Shown here: in pieces, positions 44,600 to 58,170 of the stretch
Numbering within the stretch: position 1 is the first letter of the stretch
How the letters are laid out: every line of letters starts with the position of its first letter
Assembly (NCBI GenBank): GCA_015499995.1
Contig: JADNRV010000017.1
Coordinates: 62,001 to 126,000, forward strand
Length of the DNA stretch: 64,000 bases
DNA from: Flammula alnicola
Lineage: Eukaryota; Basidiomycota; Agaricomycetes; Agaricales; Strophariaceae
Reading direction: 5' to 3'
Translations under genes and position numbers: made by a program
Notes under the pieces: generated by a model
Seen by the model: only the letters and a program-made list of their open reading frames with translations
Databases searched by the model: none
What the model was told of the DNA's origin: nothing

Positions 44600-44930
44600 A
44601 CGCGTTCCTTTACTTTTTTCCATGTACTTCATCCTTCTGCCACAACCGAAACGCGCCCAACCTCTGATATGGATGGTCCGGTCCATCTACATTCAGTATT
44701 ATGCCCAGAAAATTGCTTGTATCGGTACAAGTCATACGACTTGCCCTGGCTCGTCTGATCGGTCCCGGTTGAGCTTGAACTCTTCATCTTGCCTTGTGGG
44801 CAGTGCACTGGTGTTCCGATTCTCTCCGCGAAACACGAATTTTCCGTCAACTGAATGTACCTCGATATAAGAATCGGCTGTTCCATTTGCTGTCGCGCTT
44901 GGAGCTTTCAACATCGGTTCTCGTGTGTCG
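44600..44930 (-). CDS. Short protein-like frame, possible gene fragment
   Basis: The minus strand encodes MLKAPSATANGTADSYIEVH, SVDGKFVFRGENRNTSALPT and EFKLNRDRSDEPGQ before frames change. The composition is protein-like, but no family is recognised and neither end is firm. It ends close to the start of the right inverted unit. Confidence 0.3.
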
Positions 44931-44984
44931 GGAATTTTGGTTCGAGTCAGATGCCGTATGACGGCAAACCAAGAAGCAAATCGT

Positions 44985-46032
44985 TAGCAATTGTCGATAC
45001 CCAGACCAGGCGAGTTTGAAATAAATCGAGTGGACGTCATGGCCAGCCTCCGCGATCACTTCCGCGAACTTTGAAAGCCGCCTTTAGAATTGTCAGCCAC
45101 TTGTCAGCCATAGTCAGCCTCCAGCGTGGGTGTATAAAACCGACCTCCTTCGCCCATCCTTTTTCTCATCACTCTTTCCCTCTTACCTTGGACGACCCCC
45201 GCCCAGTATCAAATCCTTCAAAGGCTCTCTGCATCAAGTTGCGTCTGCGAGATCTGCCGACGATCACCTCAAGTGCAACCTAGTGCAACGCATCGTCAAG
45301 AACGACGTGGGCTCGGAAGTGCATCGCCTTGGTGCGTCTTCCTGACTCTTCCAGAATCCATATCTGATCGCTAATGTTTCTCCATTTCGTGCCCGCCTTG
45401 GTTCTATGGCTCGCCTTGCTGCCTCGTTCGTGAAAAGAATTCGGCGGGCTCTCCCTGCCTGTTGTCTCCTAATTGTCGGGGCCTACATGGTCGTTAATTT
45501 GCGCCGCCTTTTCCATCTTCTCTGACAACCATGTTGTGCGTTTGAGTCATGTCCTTTCTTTGTTTTTGTCTCTTCTTTCTTTGTCTCTCTCCTCTCGTCT
45601 GTCCTCTCGATCCTCCGCGCGCGCCTGCAAACATTAAGATCCCCCGACGTGGACTATTCCTGGTTTCGGATCCAAATCCAGAAAGCCGGCAACAAGCCTA
45701 CGAACAAGATAAGTATCACGGAGGTAAAAAAAAAGAAAAAAAAAAAGAAAGCTCCCCCAAGATTCGGATTATAGTACCTATTGGAGGCGGAGCGGGAAGA
45801 GAGAAGGTGGTTGGTGTCGGGGATCAAACTGTCATGTCCTGTTCACTTTCGTTCATGTCTCTGCCATTGGTAGCTTTTCCCACTGGGTTTTTAACGCACC
45901 CAATGAGCAGCTTTTTACTCTATCGACGACTTCGGTCTTTCGGAACTTGAGGATGAAAAGCGGCGATGGAGAGTAGATCGGGGGATCACAGATAGAGTCA
46001 TTGGCCGACAGACGTCATCTTCAGGCCCGTAG
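44985..46032 (+). CDS. Inverted gene-like unit, right copy
   Basis: Plus-strand counterpart of 34994-36118. It has TATAAAA at 45133-45139, the shared leader, an A-tract in the corresponding intron (45727-45750), VPIGGGAGREK, and the last exon FSHWVFNAPNEQLF. After LF one base is missing relative to the left copy; beyond it DSIDDFGLSELEDEKRRWR can be read to a stop at 46030-46032. It lacks the RALLDFARMGQ exon, removed by a deletion near 45685. This makes it the more damaged copy. Function unknown. Confidence 0.4.
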
Positions 46033-46208
46033 AATAGTTCCATTGACCTCGGGTTAAACGACCGACAAGAGAAAACAATACAGGTCGGATGATGCTCGAT
46101 CGCACACAATCAATAGTCAGCTGTGCGGCTGGTTCAATAATAAAGATGAAAAAAGCAGGATGAACGGGTCATGATCATTAAAGTAAGAGCCAGGACGAAG
46201 TTCGCAAA

Positions 46209-48956
46209 TCAAGCCTTCCGTTGGTTAAAGGCAGCGAGCGACAAAAAGAAACTCTTGGGTATCGATGATACCCCACGGGCGTATATCTGGTTGGTGTACA
46301 TCTGCGAAAAGTTGTAAAACACAAGATACGATAATTCGACAATTGACCCACCAAATCATCGTAGATGATAGCTGGCACTTTTTTGTCGCACAGCGTGGAG
46401 CCGGGGTGCACCTTGATGATCTATGATTGGCCAAGTCAAAGTTTAGAAACTGGGGCTAACGTCATATTTGATGGCAGAGGACATACAGTTTGTCCCATGG
46501 TCTGCTTATAAGTTCCATCCGCCTGGAGGAACGCGGAATTGCCGGCAAGTCCATGACCCATGCTCCTGATCACTGGGTCCTCCTCGTCTTTTGCAGAAGT
46601 GGCCGTGTCAATGCCAATCCTCTTGCATGTTACAACGAGCTGCTCCCGAATATCCCGAGCCTCGAGAAACGTTCTCTCGTTCAGAAAGTGCTTTCGGCAC
46701 CATTCTCGCCTGGAATGCTTGTTCTCGGATGCGGCGATTTCCCGATATGCTTTGACAGCATTGAGGATGGTTAGGTGGTCGCCACTGGGGTGGCGGAATT
46801 TGCGTCTCGCTTCTGCAACGGCGTCGCGCTGCTCGCTTATGTCAAGGAAAAGTTTGGAAGAGGCAGACAGGACGGATACGATGTCCAAGACCTCGTTTGT
46901 ACAGCCGTATGCTTTTGAAGCAACGACGGCGCATGAGTACTGAGGCTGGAGAGGGAAAACTGCCATCTGGCGACCCGATGGCGTAAGTTTCTGGTTATTG
47001 TCGATAGCGCCAAGGAGCCATAGCGTTTTGAGGGCAGAAGCAACTTGGTTACGATCAATATCATGAAGAAGACCAGAAAGAAGAGTATAAGGCGCGTACT
47101 TGTATCGAAATCTGGTTTATCCATGAGATCAAGTTGTTCCAGGTCTTGACCAAGGCATTTAAGGTTGAGGATACTTGAAGTGAGACTACAGCGAAGGATC
47201 TCCGGTTCTCCTGATACCGCCATGGCATTGAAGGCGTCCTCGGTGTACAACCGAAAGCAAACGCCGCTTCCCTAACCCCCAAACGTGTTTAGATATGGAT
47301 AAAAATTCGAGCACAATCGCATGCGTACTTCTCGGCCGGCACGACCAGTTCTTTGCATCGCAGACGACTTCGTGATATCTCTTGTCAGCAAGGTGTCGAA
47401 ACCTAGAAATGATCAGCAAGAATAGAATTGTCGACCAAAATGAGCCACATACCTCCACCCGAGATTCTGGCAAGGTATTGCTTCTCTTTGCATTTCCCAG
47501 TGTCTATGACGTACTTGATCCCAGGAATTGTGATGGATGTTTCTGCGATATTGGTAGCCAAAATACACTTCCTAGTGTTTGAAGGAGTAGGATTGAACGC
47601 TTTGCTGTTTTGCGAGTGCTCTTGGCGGCAAACATGGTGCACGTAAGTACCTGCGAATAATTGAGTACACGGCCGTGTTGATGTTCTGTAAAACTAACAG
47701 TAGGTTTATCACTTGGTAATTGCTTAGCGTAAAGCTCTATCGATTTTTGGAGGCTTTCGATATCCTCCTGCCCTGGAAGAAATATAAGAACGTCACCCGG
47801 AGGCTGATCGGTATGTATTTGGAAAAACGTCCGCATGGCTGCATCTGCGTAATCTAGCTGACTTTCCGCGCAGTGGTATATTTTTACTGGGTGTTGACGA
47901 CCCTTGACGTAGAGTATTTTGGCACTGCATCGGTGAGATCAATAGACGCTAGGACGACAGAGGACAAGGCATACTTGTGATAGAATTTACTGAATTTCTC
48001 TGCGTCGAGGGTTGCGCTCATAATCACAATTTTGAGGGGATTGGATAATTTGCGCTACCCTTTCCCTTGGTGTCGCTCGGTTGGTTCCTGAGCTTCTGAA
48101 TCGTCTTGAGATTTGCGATGAGGAGATCCGTCCTTAGAGTCCGTTCGTGCGCCTCGTCGACAATGATGACGCTGTAGTTACTTAGCAGCGGATCCGACAT
48201 AAGCTCGCGCACAATCATTCCATCTGTCAGGTACTTGATTCGCGTCTCTAGCGAAGATTTCTCGTCGAAACGAACTGCATATCCGACGAGGCTGCCAACG
48301 GATCCATTTTGTTCTGTTGCCACGCGGTGGGCAAGAGATGTGGCAGCGACTTTGCGAGGTTGGGTCACCGCTATCATGCCATTTCTTGCCAGGCCGGACT
48401 CCAGAATATATTGCGGCACCTCTGCAAGTCATGAGTATCAGCACGCATAAGTAAGACGATGCTGGACGTACGAGTCGTTTTGCCTGACCCAGTCTCTCCT
48501 AGAAGGATCGTAACATCGTTCTTCCGATCTCTTCTATGAGAGCGTCTCTTCCTGAGAGCCGGTAAGTTGAGTAATAAGCCTGTTCTACGAGGAGACATAC
48601 CCTTGGCGATGGGAAGCTGTCTTCGTTGCTCTTGAATAGCTTTGGCTTTTGTATTCAAAGGCATGCCAGGTCTAGTGCCGTTTGGGAAATCTCCATTGGT
48701 TTGACTAGGCCCGGCACCTTTGAGGCATCGTTTGGTTCGGGGGTGTCGCTGTTGTGCAATGAATGCCGACGTTTTTTGTGTTTGTATCCATTCTGACCGT
48801 TGGCAATGTCATGATTCCATTGACGACGGAAACCTTTCGTTTGAGGCTATTTTTCTGCCCTCTCTTCCTCGTCGCTCACGTCGACCCAAGGTATTGGCTT
48901 CGATCGCTTGTGGTTCTTCTCAGTCTTGAGACCATAGTAGATGGATCCCTGACCAT
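46209..48956 (-). CDS. DHR2: DEAH-box RNA helicase, DHR2/DHX33 type
   Basis: An ATP-dependent RNA helicase of the group that includes yeast Dhr2 (18S rRNA processing in the nucleolus). Helicase motifs in order: [10 protein letters not shown], Ia [21 protein letters not shown] ([11 protein letters not shown]), the ratchet region [35 protein letters not shown]. The C-terminal HA2/OB part has [28 protein letters not shown]-like [56 protein letters not shown] and stop at 46209-46211. The N-terminus is Lys/Arg-rich and disordered ([19 protein letters not shown]); the start at 48956 is tentative. Single-base deletions are apparent near 48525 (IEEI-RKND, just before motif I), near 47625 (FAA-QEH) and in the N-terminal region near 48690. 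The gene is divergent from SCC2. Confidence 0.88.
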
Positions 48957-49468
48957 TTGTATGGTTTTTCCGGGGTGAATTGCAGTCGGCATAATTATCG
49001 CGAATTTTAGGGCGAAAGGCATATATATGAGTATGAGGAATGTGGATAGCAGACTGGGTGGCATGAGAGATTGCTAAATTGACTTGTCAAAAAAATGAAG
49101 CGCCGGGTGATGGTCACGTGTGTGACCTCCTATCCGCGTCACGGTCGCGGAGTAATTTGGGATTTTGCAGAACGTTCTTGTTCAAGTCCATGACATTCCG
49201 GGCCCTTCGCTCAACATGAGCCATAACACCATTGGTACCCGCAGAATAACACAAATTATGTCAGAAATGATGGCCAACAACGTCCTCAAGATTCTCATGC
49301 CACGAATTTCACGGGTGGAGGTCCTGATGCGGTTCAAAATGGACAGAGACTTTTGGCGGTATATCCACCAGCATCTGCGACTCCAACCCACCATGGTGCG
49401 CCTTGATTTTCATCCAGAACTTGTGTCACACGCTAATATCTTGTCTAGTGTCCCGACATATAAGCAAC
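48957..49468. other. Divergent promoter between the DEAH helicase and SCC2
   Basis: About 510 bp separate the two inferred start codons. A 113-codon plus-strand frame (49165-49506) overlaps the SCC2 start and has no recognisable feature. Confidence 0.5.
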
Positions 49469-52400
49469 ATGACCTTGACCGCTGCCCCAACATTTCCCCA
49501 GCCTGACTTTTACAATATGCATAATTCGGCTTACCCCCAAGGAACCCACCCCCATATCAGAGTATGATCAACAGCTGCGGTACCTCGCTAGTCCTCAGGT
49601 GCCTCTAGATGACTCAGGATACTGGGAGAATACGCGGAACGATGCAGTGAGAATGTTGAACGAGCAGGCAGGACCGTATGTGTTGCACTTTGCGCATATA
49701 TTCAAATTTATATCTAATTTATGCTTCTTAGATCCTATCAATACCCCGAACCTGCGCATTGGATACCACCCACATCTCCATCCTCCTTCCAGACAATGCC
49801 TTTCGCGCAGTCCATCTTCCAACGTACAGCTCCTGGTACTGCCTACCCTACGCCTCCTCCCCAAGTCATAAACTCTTCTTCATCCTCGCTTGCTTTTGCC
49901 TTAGGACCCCCTCCAACGCAACCTCAACCGCAACCTCAACTGCACCTCAACCACTGAAGGTTTATCAACCACAAGAATCGCAGACTTTTACGAAGATTTC
50001 TTGAACGTAAAATTCGGCAGACGAATCCACCACCCGCTCATAATGCTCATCAGATCACTTTACGCCCGATAACACCTCCAACACAAAAACTTCCCCCGCC
50101 AGAGGACAGTCCCGATCCTCTTGCACTCCGTTCCGACACTTCGTCAAGGCCTCCGACCATTTCTGTAACCCCACAGAAACGCAAACCCGTGGTTTTGATA
50201 GAGTCTCCCACCATAAACGCATGCAAACATTGAAGGCACTATCCATTCTGTGGGCAGTCAATCTCCCGTATCTAAAACACCTCGGCCGACTGTGCCTCTG
50301 ACTCCCAGCACGAACTCAAGTTCATTCTCGAAAATGTCTGGAATGTCCAACACGACACCGACTCATAAGCGAATTGTGAATATGGCTTATGTTTCTGTGC
50401 CTCCAAGTCCATGGTTGACGCCGTCTTCTCGTAAGGGCTCTGACAAAACACATTCGACAAACGGCAAGTCGCAATATACTGACACGCCTGATCTGGGAGG
50501 CTATGGGTCCGAAGATGATGGCCCATCGAGTCCGACGAAACGATTTGGCCTGAATGACTCAGTCAAAACCTCTGCTCGTCGGACAGGTGACAGAGATGAA
50601 CGAGGTCAGTCCGTTGTTGTCAGGGAAAAAATCACGACTGACTTTATACCCCCTTTTCATCAGGTCCACTTGAAAAACTCACCTCGCTAATAGAGGACGT
50701 TTTTGAGGCTGAAGACACTTTGCCGCCTGAGGTCGAAGCCAGTGATTTGAATCATGACTTTTTCTCGCCTTTATCCTCAGACTGCTCTCGTCCCCTGCTG
50801 TCGCCTACTATCATTCGGAAGCTTACGAAATACATTGGGCACGTTGCTCGACCAACGAAGCGCCTTCGACAAGCAACAGGGGGAGTTCTAGGTACTCCAC
50901 GCGGGAAAGGACGGATGGCAGATGTCGACACACAGATACTGTCGCGCCTATTGAAAATTCTGGAACGCAGCGTGAAAGCTGGCGAAGACCTTGAACCATT
51001 TGCCCACCATGCCATGCCATCGTCTTCGAAAGTGTCGCCCAAGAAGCCCAGCACTAAAAAGACCGTCAAGACAAAGAAGAACGACCGACAATCCAGATCG
51101 CAGACACCCAGAGGTGGAGATGATGCCGAAGGCGATGATGTCCATCTGGGCGAGCCATCAAGGTCAGCCAATGTAGATGAGGCTGATTTCGAGAAGCTTG
51201 CGACACAGCTAGATGTTGCTCGAGAGAGCATCCTTGCTGCTGATTGCTGCATTGCACTTTTGGCAAGCGACAGACTCACGAAACAGGTATGATGCTGTCT
51301 CGTTGCCTGTATAAGTGTTGTCTCAATCATTGACATTTCCGATAGCTTTACTCCGAAGAATTGATCACAGCTTGCCTCAACACCATCAAGAATCAGCTTA
51401 CCAAAATTCTTTATCCTTTTGTCGAGGCGTCCGCCGAAAGTGGTGCCACCCTGAACATGAATCCCCTTTTGCAGGGCATCGTTAAAAATCCGAATTTCAT
51501 TGCCTCAGGGCATCGCCGTCAGTTGGGAGAATTGTTCCAGGCGCTGTCGGCCGTCATTCCACGCATCAACAACCTCGTTAACGCTGAGACTGTTGCCATG
51601 TCGGACTCGATCATCATCCAGGCTGTGTATATCGCTATTGGTCCTTTCTTTGTGGTCGACTCGAGCAGTGAGACAGACACCAAGGGCAAAAAGGAAAGCG
51701 TTATAATCAAGACTCTAGGCAAAAGTGCTATGAGAGGACTCAGATTGGATGCCCTTTCCTTGATCAGAAGTGTAAGTTTCCCCTGTGCGGGCCTCTACAA
51801 TTTTCTCACTCGATAAACAGATCTTTGCCAATCATGAAGACCAGCGGTCATGGATTATCGAAGAGATTTTGACTTCTTTAATCAAGCTCAACGACACTAA
51901 GCAGAAGGCCGGCCAATTTCGGTACGTCAGGAGCATATATGTGCATAAAAAAGTGTTTGTTTATCTTTATACCCTGTATTCCAGTCTACGGGACGGTCGT
52001 TCAATTCGGACTGTTTCAGCTTTACTGTTGCAGCTCGTCCAGACTTCTGCGCATGACGTTCGAATTGACGCCAAGAATATCGACAAGAGCCGGAAGAATA
52101 AATTTGCTTTGCGACGGCAGGAGAGCTTTTCCGAAAGCCAATCAGCAGCGCCGGAACCATTCCTCGACGAAAATGACCAAGAGGTATTTCGCTTCATTTA
52201 TCAACAAGGTTGATACGGCGCTGAAGGTGGCTTTCAGGAAATCAGATTGTACGGCACGGGTTTGGAATCTGCCACCAAGGCGGCCAAGACAATCATCATA
52301 TTCCTTACACAGAGGTAAGTTTGTCGATGACACTGAAAGTAATTTATTCAACCCGTTTTCAGGTCAGGCAAAGGAAAGGCAACGAAAAACTCCAATGAAG

Positions 52401-55400
52401 CAGAATATCGCCTGATATTCGACAACTTGATTGACGATCTTCTCGTGGTTCTCTTCTGGCCAGAGTGGCCTGCAGCAAGCCTCATCTTAAGCATCGCCTC
52501 TAAATTCATGGTGGGTGCCTGACTACTCCGTAAATTTCCTCTCGATCGTTGACATCGTCCTCACAGGTCTCATCGTTGGACGACGTCAAGACAAGCTCTC
52601 AAACCGATAGTAATGCAGCAAAAACGATGGCACTCGATCATCTTGGCGTGATTGCTGCTCGTATTCGTACTAGCGTTTTGAAAGTCCAGCGCAATCCGCC
52701 CTCCAGGAAGGGTTGAAGCCCCTTGATGATGTATGTATCTTCTTGTAACAATTTCCCCATATCTTATTGTCTTTTTCAGATTGTTTCCAACGTCGCTCTC
52801 AAAGCCCTTAATAGGTTTCTGGAAGCTCATCAAGAAGTTGCATCTCATCTGTGCAAACGATCTTCTGAGGATCAAGCTTACGATGTGAGTAATCTTGACC
52901 TATAACTTGATCATTTTCTTAACCCTGTTTCAGAGCGCGCGAGAATTGACTGCCGCTACTCTCGGTCAAGAACTTGCTGCTGCCCTCAAGCATGTTCATG
53001 GCTGGATAGAGCACCCCGAAGCGGATGAAGACCTTAACATCAAGGACGAAACCCAGTTACAGGCATTCGGACAGCGCTTGAAAACTGCATTACGGGAAGT
53101 ATGGAAGGATCCATCGAGCGACGTCTTTGATATTGGGTGTGTCACCCTCCTTTGATATTTTAAGTTGCTTTCTCATGAAATATGATTATCAGATCTCAGG
53201 AAGAAGTGCTCCGAGTGGATGGTCTTTCTGAAGAAATTGGCACGATTCAAAGCCTTCGCAACTCATTCAACCCTATTTTGAGCGTTATCCTCACGGCCCT
53301 TGATGCACCTGCTATTTTTATGCGGACTAAAGCCCTTCGTGCCCTTGGGCAGATCGTCACCAGCGACGCTTCCATTTTATCCACTGTGTGTCTTTTATTA
53401 ATTATCCTGGTATGATTGTCGACTAACCATCTTGACGACCTAGCCAAATGTTCGCCGTGGAATCGAAAGTCATCTTCTAGACAATTCCCCAGCTGTTCGA
53501 GATGCTGCTGTTGAATTGATTGGAAAGTATATGATAGACTCTCCGGAGGTCGCCGGTGACTATTATCAGAAGATTGCCGATCGCATGGCAGTAAGTACCT
53601 TAGACATTTGGCCTTTTATGTCGAAACTAAGTCATGTCAGGACACTGGTTTGAGTGTGCGGAAACGCGTCATTAAGCTGCTCAAATCTTTCTACCCAGTA
53701 ACCGATGACAACCGTAGAATTGATATCGCTACTCGATTGGTTCTGCGAATGCTGGACGAAGATGACTCCGTCAAAGACCTCGCCATCAAAGCAATCGAGG
53801 AGCTCTGGTTTCCTCCAATGCCTCTTCCTTCCGCTATGAAGGGACGGGCGCCTGCGCCGACAAACAACCCACATGACAAGGCCGCTCTTTTGTCCAAAGT
53901 CTCTGTTATCATGGGTACCTCCGCCAATTTCAAGGATCGACAGTCTCCTCTGGAAGACGTGCTGCATAAAATCATGGCGGAGAAGGAAGGAAATGAAAAG
54001 AATTCACTGCACGTCCGTTATGCAGAAATATGCGAAGCTTTGATTGATGGCTTGGTCGATGCCTCGGACCTTCCTGGCTTCGTAAGTCATTTCGTTTATC
54101 GTATCGTTTACAATATTTTGACAGGCTGTGTTTCTCAGACGGTGATCAATTGTATCAGGACTATATACCTTCTCACATCTGCATATCCTTCTATTCTGTC
54201 TGGCACGAATGCCTCCACCCTCCTGCCATACCTCAAGAACGCTAGCTCGGTAAGAGCAACCCTTTTCTATGTGCATTCCAAGATGATCATATTTTCACCA
54301 GGGAGAGGAACTAGCTACTTCTGATTACTTACTCAAAATATTCAAAGTTTCTATTCCTCACATGCCGAAAACTGCTGCTAAATTTGGCCATGAACTTCAA
54401 GCAGCTCTACAGCCTATGATCATTAAACCTTCTGGAGCAGGAGGTGTCCAGGTTTATACTCTCTATATTTATTATTTTTCTCGTCCTCACAAAGCAATAT
54501 TAGATCTTGCAGGAAACTGTCGGGTGCATGTGCGTTGTCGTACAATATCTGACCCATGACTTTGTCAGATTGGTCAACCTTATTAAGTCTTGCAATGGTA
54601 AGTATTTTGTTATGCTAAAAAGATAGTCCTGACCGGTTTGCGACCTACAGCCCGTCTTCAACAAACCATCAAGCGCCCGGCTTCCCAGGAAATAGGCCCG
54701 AACGAAATCCGTGCCCTTATCATCCTCATCTTTATTGTGTCGTTGCTCGCTGAAAATTGCAATTTCGATGCATTGCGAAAGGAAAACCCCAGTTCGTTAT
54801 TTTTATTCATACCTTTGTATCAGTTGGCTGACGGTTATTTAGACCTTGTTGGTGACCTCAATAGCATCTCGCAGGTAATATTAAGCTCAGTCAACCGTGT
54901 TATCCAATTGACTTTAATTCGTCAGGGCTCAATAACCGAGCATATATATAACACGCTATTGACCCTTTACCAAAAACATAACAATCCCTCACTTAGGGGC
55001 CGTATCTTACAATGCCTTGGTTTGTCTATGCTTGTCCCTAAATCTCAGATATCTAACTGAATTTGTAGGTTTCCTATTCCGCGCCCAGCCTACCTTAATG
55101 ACGATGGAACGTTCGGCTCTCATCATGGACGAAATTTTCGCATCTCCAGAGGAAGAAGGAAAAGGCCGCCTCTTGAAGATTATTCAAGACTTCCTTGTTT
55201 CTGAAGCTGCAAAACATAGCGCGAAGGAGAAAGGTTCGTCTCTATTCACCCTACGTGGAGCAGCTGAAACTCAAACGTCGATCCAGAGTCGACGAAAGGG
55301 AAATCGAAGATTGGTGACGTGAATATGGACGAATTGGTTGGTAATACGGATGGATTCGCAGATTCAGGGTAAGCACGACTTGGGTTGCTCACTCCATACG

Positions 55401-56786
55401 TTAGTTACTCAGGCATCCACGCAGGGTCAGCTCTGCTATCGTCCAACGTTATTTGGACCATGTTCTAGAGGCTGCTTTATCTCAGAACTCCCAGATCCAA
55501 GCAGTAGCCATTGACGTCCTGAGCTTCACCGTCAAGCAGGGCCTTGCTCACCCTCTTCAGGTATATCTCTTCAATCTATCGAGCTTTCATCACCTCAAAT
55601 AATCCATTTCAGTCTTTCCCTGTCATCGTCGCTCTCGAAACTAGTCCTGTCCCTGGCATTAGCAACAGGGCTAGCACCCTTCATGCAATTCTTCAAGGGA
55701 AGCATTCGTCGTTGTTGAATACGCGGTACACCCTCAGTGCGAGAAAGGCATTTGACTATCAGAAAAAGATAGCTACCGGCGCAGTGCAAGGTTAGTCCAT
55801 GTTTATCTTTTTATGCTGATGCTATCTTAAACGCCGCATTATTTAGGTTTCCGGATGCAACCTACACCGATTGCTCTCTTACAACGATGGTATTCTCATG
55901 TCCGCGAGAAGCGTCCACCAGACAGGAGTTCTTGAAATCGCTGGTAAAAACATTCCAAGAAAATCCGTCCTATGAATCAACACAGGTTGGTCGCTATGGC
56001 TTGCTTTATATTGTCGTCGTTAATCTGCTGTTCAGGATGATGTTAATTATACGAGATTCATGGCCGAAAACTTCGCAGCTTTCGATTACAAGACTCAAGA
56101 AGAAGTTCTCACCGTTATCAAATACCTCACAAGCGTTCTTTCAACCACAGGAATGCAATTATTGGAAATTATTTCACCATCGCATCTGCTTACGCATCTT
56201 CATGGGCTGTCTCACCAGAACCCGCTGCTCCAGAACTCCCAGCTGTGCGTAAACATCTTATTCCTTCACATCTCCTTGTACAATCTGACTTCAATATAGA
56301 GTGACGCCATGGACATTATACCGAAAGAGACAGCAGAGCCCATACCGCCAGAAAGAGCAGAGGGAAAACAATACAATCAAGTGGCCCTAATGCGAACATC
56401 CGTCATAATTGCTATCGTCATGCTTCTCAAGACGCATCTCAAAGCCTTGTATTCCCTCTCCGAGGAGTACGTCTTCATTGTTTTCTTATATCCCGTTGGC
56501 TTACGATTCGTTTTAGTAAATGTAATAAATTTGTCATTGGCAAGAAAAGTGCCATTGGAGACAAACCTGCCACGAAACGTCACGATAACCCTATTTCGTG
56601 GCAGCGCCTCCATTCGCGACGATCCCCTTCATACCACTCAGGACGCAGATTTGCAGAAAGCCAGGGTGAGTAGACGAAATATTACCCTTCTCCGCAATCT
56701 GACTGTCTTTTCTTTTCTTATAGTTCCTTGAAATTTGGAATGAAGATGGCCTGACTGCCGAACCCGAAGAGGAAGAATTCTTATAG
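49469..56786 (+). CDS. SCC2: Cohesin loader SCC2 / NIPBL / Mis4
   Basis: Loads cohesin onto chromatin together with Scc4/MAU2. The start ([16 protein letters not shown]) is followed by a long disordered N-terminal part rich in Pro, Ser and Gln ([25 protein letters not shown]). The HEAT-repeat body is spread over about 25 exons: [39 protein letters not shown] (HEAT with VRKR), [35 protein letters not shown]. The family-diagnostic C-terminal region follows: [58 protein letters not shown], and a C-terminus [24 protein letters not shown] with stop at 56784-56786. The total is roughly 1,900 residues. An ortholog in Coprinopsis is Rad9. Frame breaks by single missing bases are clear near 49546, 52714, 55917 and 56610. 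SCC2 is essential in the fungi studied, so these are most easily explained as consensus errors. Confidence 0.9.
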
Positions 56787-56976
56787 AAAAATGCCGTTAT
56801 CCATTAGTCTTTTCATAATCCCTCATTTGTTCTTGGGCTTTGTGTGCATTGGGATTCTATCATTATTACACTGTTGTGCTATCAATAATTCTCACTCACT
56901 GGTTGCCGATGATACCCACAATTTGTTGTACAATAATATTGCTCTAATCAATTGCTTTCCACGTTTCTTCGAATGA
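56787..56976. other. Convergent 3' ends of SCC2 and the SEC14-like gene
   Basis: Only 190 bp separate the two stop codons, so the transcripts probably overlap or nearly abut. AT-rich, no other feature. Confidence 0.5.
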
Positions 56977-58170
56977 CTATGGTGTTGTTGCTGGCAGCTT
57001 CATAACAGCGCCATCGGTGAAAACAACAGGACCTTTCGGCATTTCGCCGATGATCTGCTTCGTGTCTTCGTCAAGGTGAGGTTCATCCTCGAACTTCCAT
57101 TCCAACTCGCCCCCGTATGCAACAGGAAGGTCGCGTGTGTGTACAAGTTCGGAAAGTGTAGATCCTGGGTCTTTGCCCAACACATGTATCTTCTGACGAG
57201 TACCCTCGTCGAACCAGCCCTAACCCAACGAAGTGTAACTTAAATTGTTGAAAGCACTCAATGGGCATCATCTCACCTTGATCCAACTCCATATAGTGGG
57301 GAAAAAGGAAGGAGAATTTACGATGGCTATAGCGTGCAGGGTTTCTGGGTAATTGGCGGTAGACAATCGTGATGCTTCCTGGAGATGATGGCGGAGCCTC
57401 CACATTGACCCGAACGAGACGCTTTCGAGGTCGATGATCGTTGTCGTAGAGGATATCGGAGTGGGCGCGGTAGATCGCGGTAGATGGGAGCATAATGGGA
57501 AGGTAAATCGGGTCATATATTCATAAAGAGCGACGCTGCCATGGGATGATCATAAGTGATTTCTTGACGTTTGAGAATGGATAGAAGTGGCCTACATTCT
57601 CTGGAACCTCGTCTCTGCGGGTATCGCGTCTAGTTCGTGCTGCACGGGCTCTAAGGAGGCTAGTCGGTATACAAAAAGAGGAATGCCGAGCTATTTAGCG
57701 TAATGAAATATAAGGATCCCTGGACCTGCACAGAAGCAGAATTTACGCACCTTATCTCGCCGTCCTGTCCAACGCGGATAAAAACGTTGCGAAATCTCCA
57801 TATCCTTCGGTTGTAATTCCTCATACAGCTTATCCACTTCGTGCTTCTTTCTCCACCTCTCAGCATCGGAAAATTGCTTCTGTGCAGCTACAGGATTGAA
57901 CCCCTCGCCCGCAGAAAACGGCTGTAGAACGTTCAATGAAATTTCAGCGACTAGACGATCATAGGCGAAAAATTGGTACGCACAGCAAGTCGGATCATCA
58001 TGAGAGGCCTTCTGGTCTTCTGTCGGCGGCGTGTATAAGTTTGCCTTTGTCAAGTTCTCCTCGAATGTCGCAAGCGCCTGCTCTTGTTCTGGAGTAAGGT
58101 TTCCGATGTGCCCTGCTAGATGGTGGCCTTTGGCCACTTTCGAGGTGGTGGCTTCTGTCTCTTCGACCAT
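56977..58170 (-). CDS. SEC14-like CRAL-TRIO phosphatidylinositol transfer protein
   Basis: A lipid-exchange protein acting between ER, Golgi and plasma membrane. The start at 58170 (MVEETEATTSKVAKGHHLAG) is followed by an N-terminal helix region NLTPEQEQALATFEENL, then the CRAL-TRIO-N core TLLRFLRARGFNPVAAQKQF and ISQRFYPRWTGRRDK. The lipid-binding lobe follows: IDLESVSFGSMWRLRHHLQE, LSTANYPETLHAIAIVNSPS, FFPTIWSWIKGWFDEGTRQK, IHVLGKDPGSTLSEL, and DLPVAYGGELEWKFEDEPHL (the GG motif closing the fold). The C-terminal tail is GEMPKGPVVFTDGAVM with stop at 56977-56979. Two bases seem to be missing around 57905-57985 in the LLRFLRARGFNP segment. A 5' UTR intron upstream of the ATG is possible. Confidence 0.88.

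Noticed and set aside
34994..46032. A single LTR retrotransposon bounded by the two 1.05 kb repeats
   Set aside because: The repeats are in inverted, not direct, orientation. They contain intron-like and exon-like structure, and no gag or pol sequence lies between them.
49165..49506. 113-codon plus-strand frame as the N-terminus of SCC2
   Set aside because: The frame does not continue into the SCC2 exons, whereas [16 protein letters not shown] at 49469 leads, after one missing base, into the protein-like N-terminal region.
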